A stretch of 64,000 nucleotides of DNA, taken from contig NC_040029.1 in assembly GCF_000972845.2 (NCBI RefSeq), positions 1,785,192 to 1,849,191 on the forward strand, in the 5' to 3' direction. This document shows, piece by piece, positions 13,557 to 56,700 of the stretch. Made by a program: the position numbers and the translations under genes. This DNA is from Larimichthys crocea. Its lineage: Eukaryota; Chordata; Actinopteri; Sciaenidae. The notes beneath the pieces were generated by a model, which was not told the origin of the DNA, searched no databases, and was given only the letters and a program-made list of their open reading frames with translations. The first letter of the stretch is position 1; the number at the start of each line of letters is the position of its first letter.

Positions 13557-14526
13557 TATCTAAACAAAAAATTTGGTTGATGTAAATATGGTATCTGGTT
13601 ATCTTGTTACGCAGATGACAGTGCCTTACATTACTGCCTCGCCCTGGTGACCTCAGCCCTGTTGACAACTTTGATTATCACATTTCTGATGTGTGAATTG
13701 TGATCTGAAAAACTGCTTTGCTTTTAGCGTGATCAATCAAGAGAAAAATTTTGAAAATTTGTCTTTTAACTTGATGAGCAAAAAATGCCCAACAGATGTA
13801 TATATTGGTAATTGTGACCAAATGACTTTTGGATTATATGTTCTTTCATCTGCTGTCATGGAGATGAAAATAACCTAATAATGTACTGAGAAAACCTTTT
13901 AAAAGTTTTTTCTCTTCACACCACAGTCAACAAGTATGAGATGGATCATTTACTGCAGACGCTGGCTTTAAGTCAAGTGTAAACAAGCCAATCAGACAAC
14001 CAAAGAGAGATAAATGTCTGAATCCCTTTTTAATGGCTCTCATTCAGCGACTTTCGCTTCTGTAACCAGCTGTAATGAGCTGCACAAACTAATGCACGCA
14101 CACATTTTTCACACAAAACATCCTCAAACTTAATCATCCCCTGAGCAAAGCAGCACCACGCTTTGGACAAAATACTGTTTAATATCAGCAGTCAAACACA
14201 GAGCACGAGGGAGCTGTGTTTAGCAGCCGGTTTGGACCTCGTTGCTTTCGCTTCTCGCAGCTCACTGATTTGAGCCTCATCCGGTGCGAGTGCGGTGTGA
14301 GGAGAGAGCGAGTGACAGTGACAGAAAGAGAGAGATTATGTTTACAACCCTAATTTGTGTGTTTGTGTGTGTGTGCATGTAATACTGTAGGAAAATGTGC
14401 AAATTACCGTGCATGTCTTTTGGGGATTTGCTAAATGGGATTTTGAGGACAATGTTTTGTCCTTTGGTGCATTTCTGAAATTATGGTTGACACCTTCAGC
14501 AGAGAGAAGGTACAGATACAGGTTCC

Positions 14527-14527
<1 letters not shown>

Positions 14528-14570
<43 letters not shown>
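14528..14570. repeat. (TG)n microsatellite
   Basis: About 21 uninterrupted TG units. It faces a (CA)n tract 130 bp downstream. Confidence 0.97.
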
Positions 14571-14572
<2 letters not shown>

Positions 14573-14698
14573 ACCACGTGGTAATGCCTTGTGCAGCATT
14601 TGTTGTGACTCCGCGCTGATGCCCTGCAAGACGCTGTCGAAAAAACGCTACTGGGAATACATTTGATTTGCAAATGAAAAAAACACACCGGCACATTT

Positions 14699-14699
<1 letters not shown>

Positions 14700-14751
<52 letters not shown>
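14700..14751. repeat. (CA)n microsatellite
   Basis: About 26 uninterrupted CA units, complementary to the upstream (TG)n tract. Together they form a long inverted dinucleotide repeat. Confidence 0.97.
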
Positions 14752-14755
<4 letters not shown>

Positions 14756-15345
14756 AACACTCAGACACAGGTGTGTTTGTTCCCCGCGGGGATGATTTGC
14801 AACTGAATAGGTGTGCTGCACTGGCTGACTTCTAAGTTTTGACAAAATGCTTCAAGGGGAAAAACAAGTCTGTATGCACCAAGGACATGCCATTTACCAG
14901 TGTTGCACCTTTCATCAATAGAAGTCTATGAAAACCTTTAGTTACAGCTAGAGTGGCTCTATTAAAATTCAACCAAGTGCTGTTTGCACTAACTTTCCAG
15001 TCAATGCCTACTGTTCACATTGTGCTCAAGGTCGTCTCGCTTTAAACTCACATGTGTGTGTGTGTGGGGGGGGGTTGTACATGTGTTGTCTGGGCAGATT
15101 AGACCACAGCAACAAAGTTTCACTGGACTCCAGGGCTTAAATGTCACCAGACTCTCGACTGTATCATTTTTCATACTTAAGGTATGTGTCTGTCTTTCTG
15201 TACAAGTGTGGTGCGTTCAGGCGATTTTGGGCACAACCAGCTGCTTTCAATGACCCGTAGCGTCACCTCTCTCCCTGTTGCAAAAAAAAAAAAAAAGCAC
15301 AGGTGTTTTCTCTGATAGCTGTCTCTCTCTCTTTCACTCAACCAG

Positions 15346-15429
15346 GAAGTGACAAGCGTCCATACCTCTCCGTCCAAAAGAGTGTTGTCCAGTAGGTTCA
15401 CGCAGGCTGACCCGTCAACAGATCCGAAC

Positions 15430-15451
<22 letters not shown>
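15346..15451 (+). CDS. xirp2: xirp2 exon 1: 5' UTR and first 22 coding bases
   Basis: A pyrimidine-rich tract followed by CAACCAG ending at 15345 looks like a splice acceptor, so an upstream non-coding exon probably exists, though I could not find it. The proposed ATG at 15430 encodes MATDTAL and is followed by a strong donor (A|GTGAGT at 15452). The exon ends one base into a codon (ACT, Thr), which matches the two-base start of exon 2 at 25400. Alternatively, translation may start at an internal Met in exon 2, as I recall for mammalian XIRP2 forms beginning near the YQAAV motif. This exon is the least certain of the set. Confidence 0.55.
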
Positions 15452-47954
<32,503 letters not shown>

Positions 47955-48370
47955 ATTCAGCCCAATCAGCTACTAATCAGGCAGCGCTGACCACATTTAA
48001 TTTCATATCTATGTCCATGGAGAGATGAACTGCTCTGATTGAATCTAGTGTTTTTGTACTGAGTTTTAAAATTATACGTCTGCTCTTTTATTCATATCCA
48101 GCTTTGTTTGATGCTGATTGAATGCACCTGGTGTGCAAGGGAATGGATATTTGTTCTTGTATCTTACTTAGCATGCATATCTGACTGATCTAACAGGGCT
48201 ATATTTTCAACTTTTGCAATATGTGCTTTAATTACAAACTGTGTTTTTCTTTGATTGAATGGCTGCCAGCTTTGGTTTGTGTCCGAACAAAGAGGTTTTC
48301 CCCTTTTTTTTTTCATTTCTATTATGTCTTCCAGGTTGAAATAAAGCTTCATGAACTCGAAAATGATGTG
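47955..48370 (+). terminator. xirp2: 3' UTR and poly(A) signal of the LIM transcripts
   Basis: About 400 bases of AT-rich sequence follow the stop. AATAAA lies at 48340-48345, so cleavage is expected within roughly the next 15-30 bases. No competing signal was noted closer to the stop. Confidence 0.75.
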
Positions 48371-49990
48371 ACTTTTTTAATCTGTACGCCACTTCGCACG
48401 GCTGGCCAGTTTGATCCATGGCCTACCTAGATAACACATTCCAGCTGAGATCTCTTTGGTGAAAGGCGTATTGATTTCCACTGATAGAGCAGGCCTGCTG
48501 TAGGAGTTACAGATTTTTCCATTAGGTTGCTTTTGTCACCTCTGACAGATTTTTTTTTCTTCCCTTTTTCAGTTACCGCCTGAACACGTGGTGTAATTGG
48601 CTGCAAAGAGAATATACTGCGATGTTAATTGCGCCGGCAAAAAAAAAGCTGTACTTCAGTGTCAGAAAAGTGATGGCTTTACAAATTCACTGTGGGTCAT
48701 GCTACGTTGTGCTGACACTTCCTTTAAGTTGGGGAAGCACCGTCGCTGCCTTAATAATTCACAATGCTTCCCCCCCCGAAATGCTGCTTGGCATCTTTTT
48801 AATTGGGCTGTTTTTTCCCCCTCCTATAACGTTTTCATTGACAATCCAAAGTAGATGCAATTTTGTAGGTTTTTAATCGTTTTACCGCCCCTCCCCTTCC
48901 AAGCAATTAGAGACAACTGCTCATCCACTCAGATGGGATAAGCGACACATAATAAAACTGCCCAGTGTACAGCTGTTGGCGATACTCAAAACGGTGTTTA
49001 ATTTCGAAATGAAAATGCAGATTCATCCAGAAGCCAACCACCGTCTGACAGAATGCTTAAAGGGTAGACTCACATTTTAAAACAGTAATCACATGTCAAT
49101 ATATGCATTAAAACATCTACTGTTGGCTCTGAGGGTATACCTTTGTAATATACTTCCAGTGTAAGAGGTCAAGTTGGTGTAAAAATGCATTCTTACAGGG
49201 GAACTCCATCAAAGTCTGATAAATAGCTCACATGAAAACTACACGTTTGAAATTTTAATTAATCTAGAGGTTTGGAGTTAGAAAGAAGATTTCTGAGGCC
49301 CAATCCTCGTCTCAGCTTTCGCCTCGAGCAGTGTTTGTGGTCAAACGTTTGACGCCGTGTACCACCTCAGAAAATATTAGCTCTGCAAGTACCAGCATTA
49401 AAATACAGCAGTGCGGGCCGACACTACTCAGCTGTAGATAGTTCACACAGGAGGCAGGTTTATTCCTCATAAGAAGATTATTTATTGTTGACTGGAACCA
49501 GTTCAAGAAGCTAATTTTCTGGAAAAGGGGTATTCCAAATAGTTCTACATGCAACATGCACAATACACTAAATCTCTAAATTTACTGTCAGTGGTTGAGT
49601 TTTTAAATATAGTTTATATATTAATTCTTTAGCAAACAGCAAAGTTGCATCATACAGTTGGGTTTGATAAATCCAGAGCATGGTGTGAAGTCATTGCATT
49701 ATAATTCAGCTCAAACGGTGACATTTTAAAGAAAGTTTGAGGCAATAGTCTGATAATACTGTTTAGTGTGATTTGTTTGTGTTTGTGAATTTTGGCTGAC
49801 AATTCTTCCTGACAACTCTCCCCAAAAAATACTAAAAAACATACTTAAAATGAAGACGTTTGCCGTTTGCGTTAGTATCCCTACTTTGCGACACTGTTTG
49901 GGGAAACAGAAGGAGAGCGTTTTGCACTAAACAACCAGTAAGTTTGGAAGCTAAGATTGATTTGACGCTGCTCACAGAGAGGAGGAGTGA

Positions 49991-50240
49991 TTTAGGGCTG
50001 CGACTAATGATTATTTTCACTATCAATTAATCTTCCAATTATTTTCTCAACCCATGAATTGTTTATAAAGGCGAATAATAGTGAAAAATACCAGCCGCAA
50101 TTTCCTGAAGCCCAAGGTGACACCTTCAAAGTGATTCATTTGTGTGAGTGATGGTACAACACGGAGACATTTAATTTAATGTTTCAAAAGACTAAACACG
50201 GTGGGAAAGAATGAAGAAACACCGGGGATGGGGTAAGTAT
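49991..50240 (+). mobile_element. 5' part of a GGGCTGCGACTAATGATT-type teleost element
   Basis: It starts AGGGCTGCGACTAATGATTA and contains AATTATTTTCTCAACC and CAATTTCCTGAAGCCCAAGG, all typical of a very common teleost MITE. A matching 3' portion (ACGATTAATCGG...GCTGATTAATTTTC) lies at 51893-51967, so the element appears split. Boundaries are approximate. Confidence 0.6.
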
Positions 50241-50654
50241 TCACATCCTTTATTTAGGTAATACTTCACTGTAAAAATACTATAAGTACTGCTTTGAAAA
50301 GGTTACTAAAATTGTGCTTAATTATAAGTATAGAAAATGAGCAGGCCCAGTGTGTCAGCTTTAGAGGGCTCTGTTTACAAAATAAGTCAGAAATGGAACA
50401 TATTATACATATGTAAGTTTTGTGCACCATGTTTCTACAGTGGCCCAGAACAGACAAACTTAACACTAAGTCTAGGTAGGGCCTTTTGTGTTTTTCATGT
50501 TTCGCAGACACACTAGTTGCATCTTCATGCTTGCAAGGACAGGGTGAAGTGAGTGCTATCTGCAACTACACCACTAGATGTCACTAACCTACACACTGGT
50601 CCTTTGATGTATTAAAAGTTAAAGTATATCCCCTTTGACCTTGTGTTATCATAC

Positions 50655-51195
50655 TGATCAGTCATAACTTAATGATCTCTGACAGGCGAAGTGACTGATT
50701 GTCTCGCTATCATGGCACCTGTCATTGTGCAGGATATATATTAGGCAGCAAGTGAACATTTTGTCCTCAAAACTGATGAGTGAGGAAAAATGGAGTGGTG
50801 TGAGGATTTGAGCGACTTTGACGAGGGACAAACTGTGATGGCTAGACAACTCGGTCGGAACATCTTCAAAACTGTAGCTCTCGTGGGGTGTTCCCGCCGT
50901 ATGCAGAACTGGTCCGAGGAAGGAAAACTAGTGAACCGGCGACAGAGGTCATGGGTGGCCGAGGCTCACTGATGCACATAGGGAGAGTGAAACTGAGTGT
51001 AGCTCAAACAGCTGAAAAAGTGAATGCTGGTTCTGATAGAAAAGTGTCACAATTCTATCACAATCAGGGACGGACTGGCAATCTGGCATACCGTGCATTT
51101 GCCCGGTGGGCCGACGTGCTGTTGTTGTGGGCTGCTCTGGTCCAAAATGCCAGGGCCGATTTTTTGTCCCAGTCCGCCCATGATCACAATTAGTG
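50655..51195 (+). pseudogene. Tc1-like transposon remnant with broken transposase N-terminus
   Basis: The frame from 50790 contains [19 protein letters not shown], then a VALVGCS segment and [13 protein letters not shown]. These match the helix-turn-helix part of fish Tc1-like transposases. The frame stops after 60 residues, another frame continues with AEKVNAGSDRKVS (about 51012-51050), and the catalytic DDE region is absent. A hAT MITE interrupts the remnant at 51065-51182. Confidence 0.8.
51065..51182. mobile_element. 118-bp hAT-type MITE with 8-bp target duplication
   Basis: The ends CAGGGACGGACTGGC and CCCAGTCCGCCCATG are inverted repeats. The 8-bp ATCACAAT occurs directly on both sides (51057-51064 and 51183-51190), the target-site length of hAT elements. 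It has no coding capacity. Confidence 0.9.
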
Positions 51196-51392
51196 CAAAA
51201 TGATTAAAAAGGAACCGTGAAGCAAGTTTTTACATGTAAAATAATAAAATGTATTCATTTTTTGTCAGTTGACAAACACATTAAAGCTGGTAAGGAATTG
51301 CGGTAAAATAAAAAAAAGTGCAATATCTGTTGTAGTGGAGCAGAAGTGTAAAAGAAAACACCATTGAGTTAATGTGCTCAGTTCCATTCATA

Positions 51393-51890
51393 GGCAAGGC
51401 AAGGCAAGGCAAGTTTATTTGTATAGCACAATTCGTACACAAGGCAATTCATAGTGCTTTACAGAGGCAAGGAAAGACATTTGACATTAAGACAAGCAAT
51501 AGCAATAGAAATTAAAAATTAAAAAGAGAAGAAAATTTAATTAAAAACATCAGAATGTCATTTAAAATCATTAAAATAGCAAATTTGAAAACAATTTAAA
51601 ACAATAAACGAATCACTGGAAATTCTTTAAAAGTTCTTTAAAAGAGCTCAGCCATAAGCACGTGAAAATAGAAAAGTTTTTAACCTGGATTTAAAAGTGC
51701 TCAGAGTTAAGGGCTGATTTCAGTCCTGCTGGTAGTTTGTTCCAGTTGTGAGCAGCATAACTGCTAAATGCTGCTTTACCGTGTCTGGTTTGAACTCTGT
51801 GCTCCACTATATGACCTGAGTCAGTAGATCTCAGAGCCCTACTGGGTCTATATTCTACTAACATTTCGTTTATGTATTGTGGGCTGAGGA
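51393..51890. mobile_element. Teleost interspersed repeat with (GGCAA)n edge
   Basis: A GGCAA pentamer repeated about four times is followed by GTTTATTTGTATAGCACAAT and GGCAATTCATAGTGCTTTAC, then by TAACTGCTAAATGCTGC further in. These are hallmark words of a ubiquitous teleost repeat. I suspect the end of a non-LTR element but cannot name the family. Frames are broken. Confidence 0.65.
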
Positions 51891-51892
51891 GG

Positions 51893-51967
51893 GCTGAGAA
51901 CTGAAACGATTAATCGGACTGTGAAATTGCTGCTGATTAATTTTCTATTGATCCACTAATCAGCTCC
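51893..51967 (+). mobile_element. 3' part of the element begun at 49991
   Basis: GAAACGATTAATCGG and GCTGATTAATTTTCTATTG followed by GATCCACTAATC match the 3' section of the GCTGCAACTA-type MITE family. The assignment to the same original insertion is inference from order and orientation. Confidence 0.5.
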
Positions 51968-52134
51968 AGAAAGATTAAAGTGACCAGTAACTCTTCCAGC
52001 ACACATATGGATTATTCAGTCAAACTTGGGGGAGAGAAAAAAAATGTGAACATTTCCTTTTAACAGTGTCGTTTCTGTCAAATAAGACTGATAATAAGCA
52101 GCAGTCACATATCTCTCAGCCTGAAACCTTAAAC

Positions 52135-52562
52135 CAGTGCTTCTTAACCTGGGTTCGATCGAGCCCTAGGGGTTCGGTGGAGCCTCCGCCCTGGAATTTT
52201 TTATACCATTTGTTACAACATATCTTTGTGAGCAATCGTTTTCGAGGATGCTGGACATAAAAACTAAGAAAAGGAACAGACTTTGCTGTGAAAATGACAT
52301 GAGACTGGCACTTGCCAAGGTGAAGCCACGCATATCTGAACTGGTCTCTCAAAGGCAACAGCAGAAGTCACACTGAGGTAAGTTGTTGTGAGTTCATGCA
52401 CTGTGTTGGTTTTGTTATTTGAACAAGGTGATGTTAATGCACGGTTCATTTTGTGCACCAGTAAAAAAAATCATATTTTATTTTTTTACTAAAGAAGGGT
52501 TCGGTGAATGAGCATATAAAACTGGTGGGGTTCGGTACCTCCAACAAGGTTAAGAACCACTG
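52135..52562 (+). mobile_element. hAT/Charlie-like element (428 bp) with perfect target duplication
   Basis: It begins CAGTGCTTCTTAACC and ends GGTTAAGAACCACTG, an inverted repeat of the Charlie type. The 8-bp CCTTAAAC is directly repeated outside both ends (52127-52134 and 52563-52570). Inside is the last part of a hAT transposase frame. The insertion is intact at both ends but internally deleted. Confidence 0.93.
52215..52376 (+). pseudogene. hAT transposase C-terminal fragment
   Basis: A 53-codon open frame ending in TGA at 52374 contains CEQSFSRMLDIKTKKRN, then NDMRLALAKVKPRI, typical of the C-terminal dimerisation region of hAT transposases (ZBED/Charlie type). The upstream part, with DNA-binding and catalytic residues, is missing, so the element cannot move itself. 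Confidence 0.85.
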
Positions 52563-52602
52563 CCTTAAACAAAGCAGCATCGTCCTCCTCGCTTAGATGC
52601 TC

Positions 52603-52730
52603 CCCTTTGATTGGCTGCATCCCTTCCCTCCGTCAGGTGGCCTCTGATTGGACAGCCTGCTCTCCTCCGCCGGCTGTCACCTTCACCCCTTCATGCCACG
52701 CCCCCTCCTCCCCTCCTCAGCACCTCTCTC
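52603..52730 (+). promoter_or_regulatory. TATA-less, CpG-rich promoter candidate
   Basis: Two inverted CCAAT boxes (ATTGG at 52610-52614 and 52647-52651) lie 37 bp apart, followed by a GC/KLF-type box (CACGCCCCC at about 52697). No TATA box is seen. CpG content rises sharply over the next 150 bases. This combination is typical of a vertebrate CpG-island promoter. Confidence 0.6.
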
Positions 52731-52873
52731 TCTCCACGAGCGTGCGGCGCGAGCAGCAGACGGTTGAGCAGAAGAGGAATCCGCGCGGCGTGGAACGGAC
52801 GGAGCTCGGCGTCCGTGGGGGGGACAAGTTGTAAACGACACGGACACGGACACGGACACGGAGAACAAAACCG
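52730..52873 (+). other. Putative non-coding first exon of a downstream gene (possibly b3galt1)
   Basis: A GC-rich stretch without any ATG ends at a good donor, ACCG|GTATGT (52874). It contains four GGACAC-like hexamers (about 52838-52862). In mammals XIRP2 is followed on the same strand by B3GALT1, whose coding sequence sits in one distant exon behind non-coding exons; that order would fit. No beta-1,3-galactosyltransferase frame is in the window, so the gene name is inference. The transcription start is approximate, and the sequence could instead start a non-coding RNA. Confidence 0.45.
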
Positions 52874-53691
52874 GTATGTGTCACCAAAAAATAAATAAAT
52901 ATCGTGTTTGTGTGTGTGTGTGTGCGCGTGCACTAATTGTTCGCTTCTCCCGCCACAGGACGTTAAGGGGTGCGTTTGGAAGTGACAGGTTCGTTATCAA
53001 AACGCGCAGTTTTACCCGGGCGGTGACAGTTAAATAGTGTGTTGAATAGCGTTTTTTATTATTTATTTTTTTAAACTTGCTATTTTTATTTTTTTTTGGA
53101 GCTGTTGAGTTTGTCTTTGCGGATGCGAGTGAAGCTTTTTAAAATGCCGTCACTGAAATAAGAAGTTGTGTCCGCCTTATGTGTGTGTGTGTGTGTGTGT
53201 GTGAAGAGACTGGATAAATCCACAGAAGTAGATGAGAGCATTGTCTGTTTCATAATGCTGTGCTCTTTATAGCCTCATATCAAGCCCTGCTGCTAATCCA
53301 CGTCACTTAACACGGACTAGTGAAAGCCATCAGCCCTCTTGTCTCCATTGCATAAAGGGCTGAGTGTCAGCATGCTGTGTTTTATCACTTTACACTGCCC
53401 CCCCTCACTACTCAGAGCGAGTGAAAGGGGCAGTAAAAACCTACAGCAGGGGGATGTAACCCTCTGTGGCTGAGCTGCTCAATGGGATTTTTACTGTATT
53501 GTCAAGGGGTCATAACAACAATTCACAGCCTAAGCCTGCGAAAAATCCATGGCACAGATTTATTCTGACAGTTTCTTTTGAGACGCGAATGATCTCAGAC
53601 TTGATCCTCTTTTTTTTGGAATTAGCCTATACCGCCCCCCCCTCTTTGAAAGTGGTCCCATCAATACTTCTCCACAACGCCACAGAAGCCA

Positions 53692-53693
<2 letters not shown>

Positions 53694-53720
<27 letters not shown>
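53694..53720. repeat. (TC)n microsatellite
   Basis: About 13 TC units inside a pyrimidine-rich tract. Confidence 0.95.
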
Positions 53721-53723
<3 letters not shown>

Positions 53724-56700
53724 CTCTTTTTGTGGCTTTTTCAAAAACCTTTACAACGCCGCCTGGGTCGTTAATACGAGCTTAAGCCCCCTTGCCAAAT
53801 TCTCTCATTTAAGCCTGTGTGCTGGCCGGAGACCAGATACTCATATTGTAAAGGTGTGTGTGTGTGTGTGTTACATTTAATTTCAGAAATGTCCCACAGT
53901 CCCTTCATTCATCTCCTGTGACATGAAACACAGCGGTTTAATCTCAATTAGGCACTGACATATCAAAAATTGGTGTGTGTGTGTAGGGGTGGGGGGTGCC
54001 TGAGACACGTGGATGATTCCTGATGACAGCTTTGAGGTCTGGAGGTCCAGTTTGGTGACTCGGAGCAGATGGAGCCGCTTGTGTATTTTGAGATGTTAAC
54101 TGATTCCAGCTCCACTACAATTTCCATTTTGGTTTTCCTCTGTAACGTGTCCGCGAAGCCTCGTTTGCCTTGTTTGATAAGGCTGGATCTCGATAGAAGT
54201 CAGTTTCTGTCACCGGAGCCCCAACAAATGTTCAGATTTAAGTGCTATTCCCAGAATTAAGGCCAGCTAATACGCTCCTCATCCTGCCACAGCTGTTAGT
54301 CCTTTTTTAAAAATGATTGTGGGTTAATAAGTTCCTGCTACGACGCTGAATTTCCTCCCTTATGACACCTGTACGCTCCCGAAATTCTGAGATATTCCCC
54401 CTCTTTGTTGTTGTTGTCGGAGTAAATGAGCATTAAACGTCTTTAAATAGGCTGTTTACGCCTCCCGTGCTGTGAACTACATCTTATTGATATCCTGTGA
54501 GAGGAAGCGAGCCCCTGGGTGTGCATCTAATAAGACGGTTTTAACTCATTTAACCTTGGCGCGGGGGGTTTCTGTGTGAAGGCATCCCGCCCGGGCTAAT
54601 GTGACACACAGAATTGATGTTTTTAAAAAACGTTCCACGACCGGGTTTGATGCTCTTCTTCACGTGGCGGCCAGACGGGAAATTGTTTTTTTTTTTTCTT
54701 TTTCCATAAGGCGGTGAAATGAATCTCCAGGACGCCCTCACGCATGACCGCGCTCTGTTAATTACATCATATTTTTGTCCTGGAAGTGATTGGAATTCGA
54801 TTGTGTGGCGCTGAGATAAACCGTATGTGACAGTGATGAATGGCGTTTGTAAAGATTGCAATAGAAAAAAGTGTGTTACAAACCAGCTCATTAACTCGTC
54901 CGCGTTTTCGGCGCGCCCGCGTTTTCCCCCGCCGCGCTTCTTGTCAACACGATTTAAAGGGAGAATGTGTCAGGTGTTGTTTCGGGCGTCCTCGCGGGGG
55001 AACGTGCTGCTTGAGTTTTTACGTCCAGTTTTTAGCTCGAGTTTCTTTCAGCCACCGGAGATCTTTTGGCCTCGCCATTCAGCCGTCACACCGAGGAGGA
55101 GATATCAATTTCTCCGCTGAGTAAGAGGGCACGGCCGCAATCAGAGATTCGCCCAAATGTCCATGTTCGGACGAGTTGGCAGGCGAGATGTCGTATGTGA
55201 CATCATCAGGTTAAAGAAATCACAGAGGGAAATGAAAATGCTCTTTGCACTGACCGTAACAGGACGACTTCTTCAATACCTTCAGTCCTCAGCACCGTCT
55301 GACTCGATGCACCCGGTGTGAATTGTAATCTCTGCTGTGAGTAACACGTAAGCAGCATGTCAGGAATATATTTACTGCTGCACCGCCGTCACCAAGACGA
55401 ACGAGTCCACACCGACTCTGCTTTGTGTTCAGCGTGTGACATCGAGGCACTTTCATGACGCTTATTATACAATTTTCCAGCTTTGTCTTTCTAACTTGGA
55501 TAATTAACAGTTCAACAGTTTGCAGTGAGTGAAAGTTTCAGAAGGCGGCGGCGGATTTGAGGAGTTAATGTTTAATCTGGCAGATGTAGAAACAACAACG
55601 GTCACTTAATGAGCTCTCTGAAGCCTGTGACACCACAGCCTGAGCGACTGTTGACTGCTTTTGTACTTGGAGTCATTAAATGGAGGTTTTAATGATCAGC
55701 TTCAAAGTTGTGACAGACATGTTAGTTAACTTGTCACGGTGTGTGTACTCTGACTGCACGTATGTGGAGAAAGGATATAAATGTAAATACATAGCAACAG
55801 TGTTTCCATGTCAGACTGTAGATTGCAAACAGGAATATTAACAGCGTTCGGGTGCAGAGCGCGAAGACTGCTGGGTAAATACTGAATGATTCATGCGGCT
55901 GTCCCTCAGGGTTTGGTGACACCGTGGTGGGTGGACCCTGGACGCCCGAGGGGAGTCTGGGGGCGCGCTCCAAATTTTGCACGTTTTCAAGTTAAATCCA
56001 TCGATCAGTGCAGGTGGAGAGCAGAGCGAATACAGGTGTTGATCTATGAAGGAGTCTGTGCTCTGTAAACAGTTAAATCATGAACACTTATAAATGGTTA
56101 TGACATGTCACACACACACAGAGCATGTTAATGGTGTTTACAGCTGCTTACTAATATAAATGAACTAGGGGGATGTGTGCAGCATGCATGTACAGCATGC
56201 TTAGATTCAGAGTTTATTCCTGATAATAATAATAGGGCTAATAAGTTACATGGTGGCGGGTCACCGCACACACACACTCACCAAAAACCCCGCCTTGAAT
56301 ATTACGCAAGGATTTAGATTCAACGCGGGATTTGCAGCAGAGTGTGGAGTGTTTTTGTGGTTGATCGCCGTTAAAAGCTCCGAGCTGAGACCTGTGGGAC
56401 TCGTCCCGTCAGTCTTAAACTCACGTTGATGTTGGCTTTAGTGTCGAGCTCGTAACAGCTGCATCAGGGGTCGTCTGTCACGTATCACAACAACGTCATT
56501 ATTACCATAAGAGGCTTTTTATCGAGCAGTGTGGAGTACGTGAGATGTTTTTCTCCTTCACATAAAGGAAATGCATTATTCTGTTTATATAGACACAAGA
56601 TGAGCTGTGACTCTGTCATATCTTTTATAATAAGCCACAATAACAGGTCTGTCTTTTGATTTGTAGACAATAAGAGCAGTTTAAACAGCAGCCACTTCTC

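Larger units (their letters stand above)
1..15345. other. 5' flank of xirp2, no gene seen
   Basis: No open frame here looks like a conserved protein: all are short, repeat-rich or low complexity. The stretch is AT-rich teleost intergenic DNA, or the intron behind an unseen upstream non-coding exon of xirp2. It holds a 43-bp tandem duplication (816-901), an ACTGTAAA-type repeat (about 922-1359), a poly-A run (2491-2512), an older interspersed repeat split by a TcMar-like MITE (about 5260-6010), pyrimidine-rich DNA near 7060-7090, a tRNA-derived SINE (13372-13556) and facing TG and CA microsatellites (14528-14751). A promoter could not be placed. Confidence 0.6.
48371..52570. other. Spacer between xirp2 and the next promoter
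   Basis: No gene is seen. The first 1.6 kb has no recognised element. From 49991 onward it is a stack of transposon remnants: a GGGCTGCGACTAATGATT-type element in two halves, a Tc1-like remnant with a 118-bp hAT MITE inside it, a LINE- or MITE-type block and a hAT/Charlie-like insertion next to the downstream promoter. Confidence 0.7.

Noticed and set aside
14342..14845. Several open frames with CVCV or THTH repeats
   Set aside because: They are translations of the TG/CA microsatellites.
50790..51193. Two short + strand frames that could be small genes
   Set aside because: They are pieces of a broken Tc1-like transposase interrupted by a hAT MITE.
52607..52898. Small proline/arginine-rich frames over the CpG promoter region
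   Set aside because: They have base-composition-driven residues, no conserved motif, and overlap in several frames; the context is a promoter and non-coding exon.
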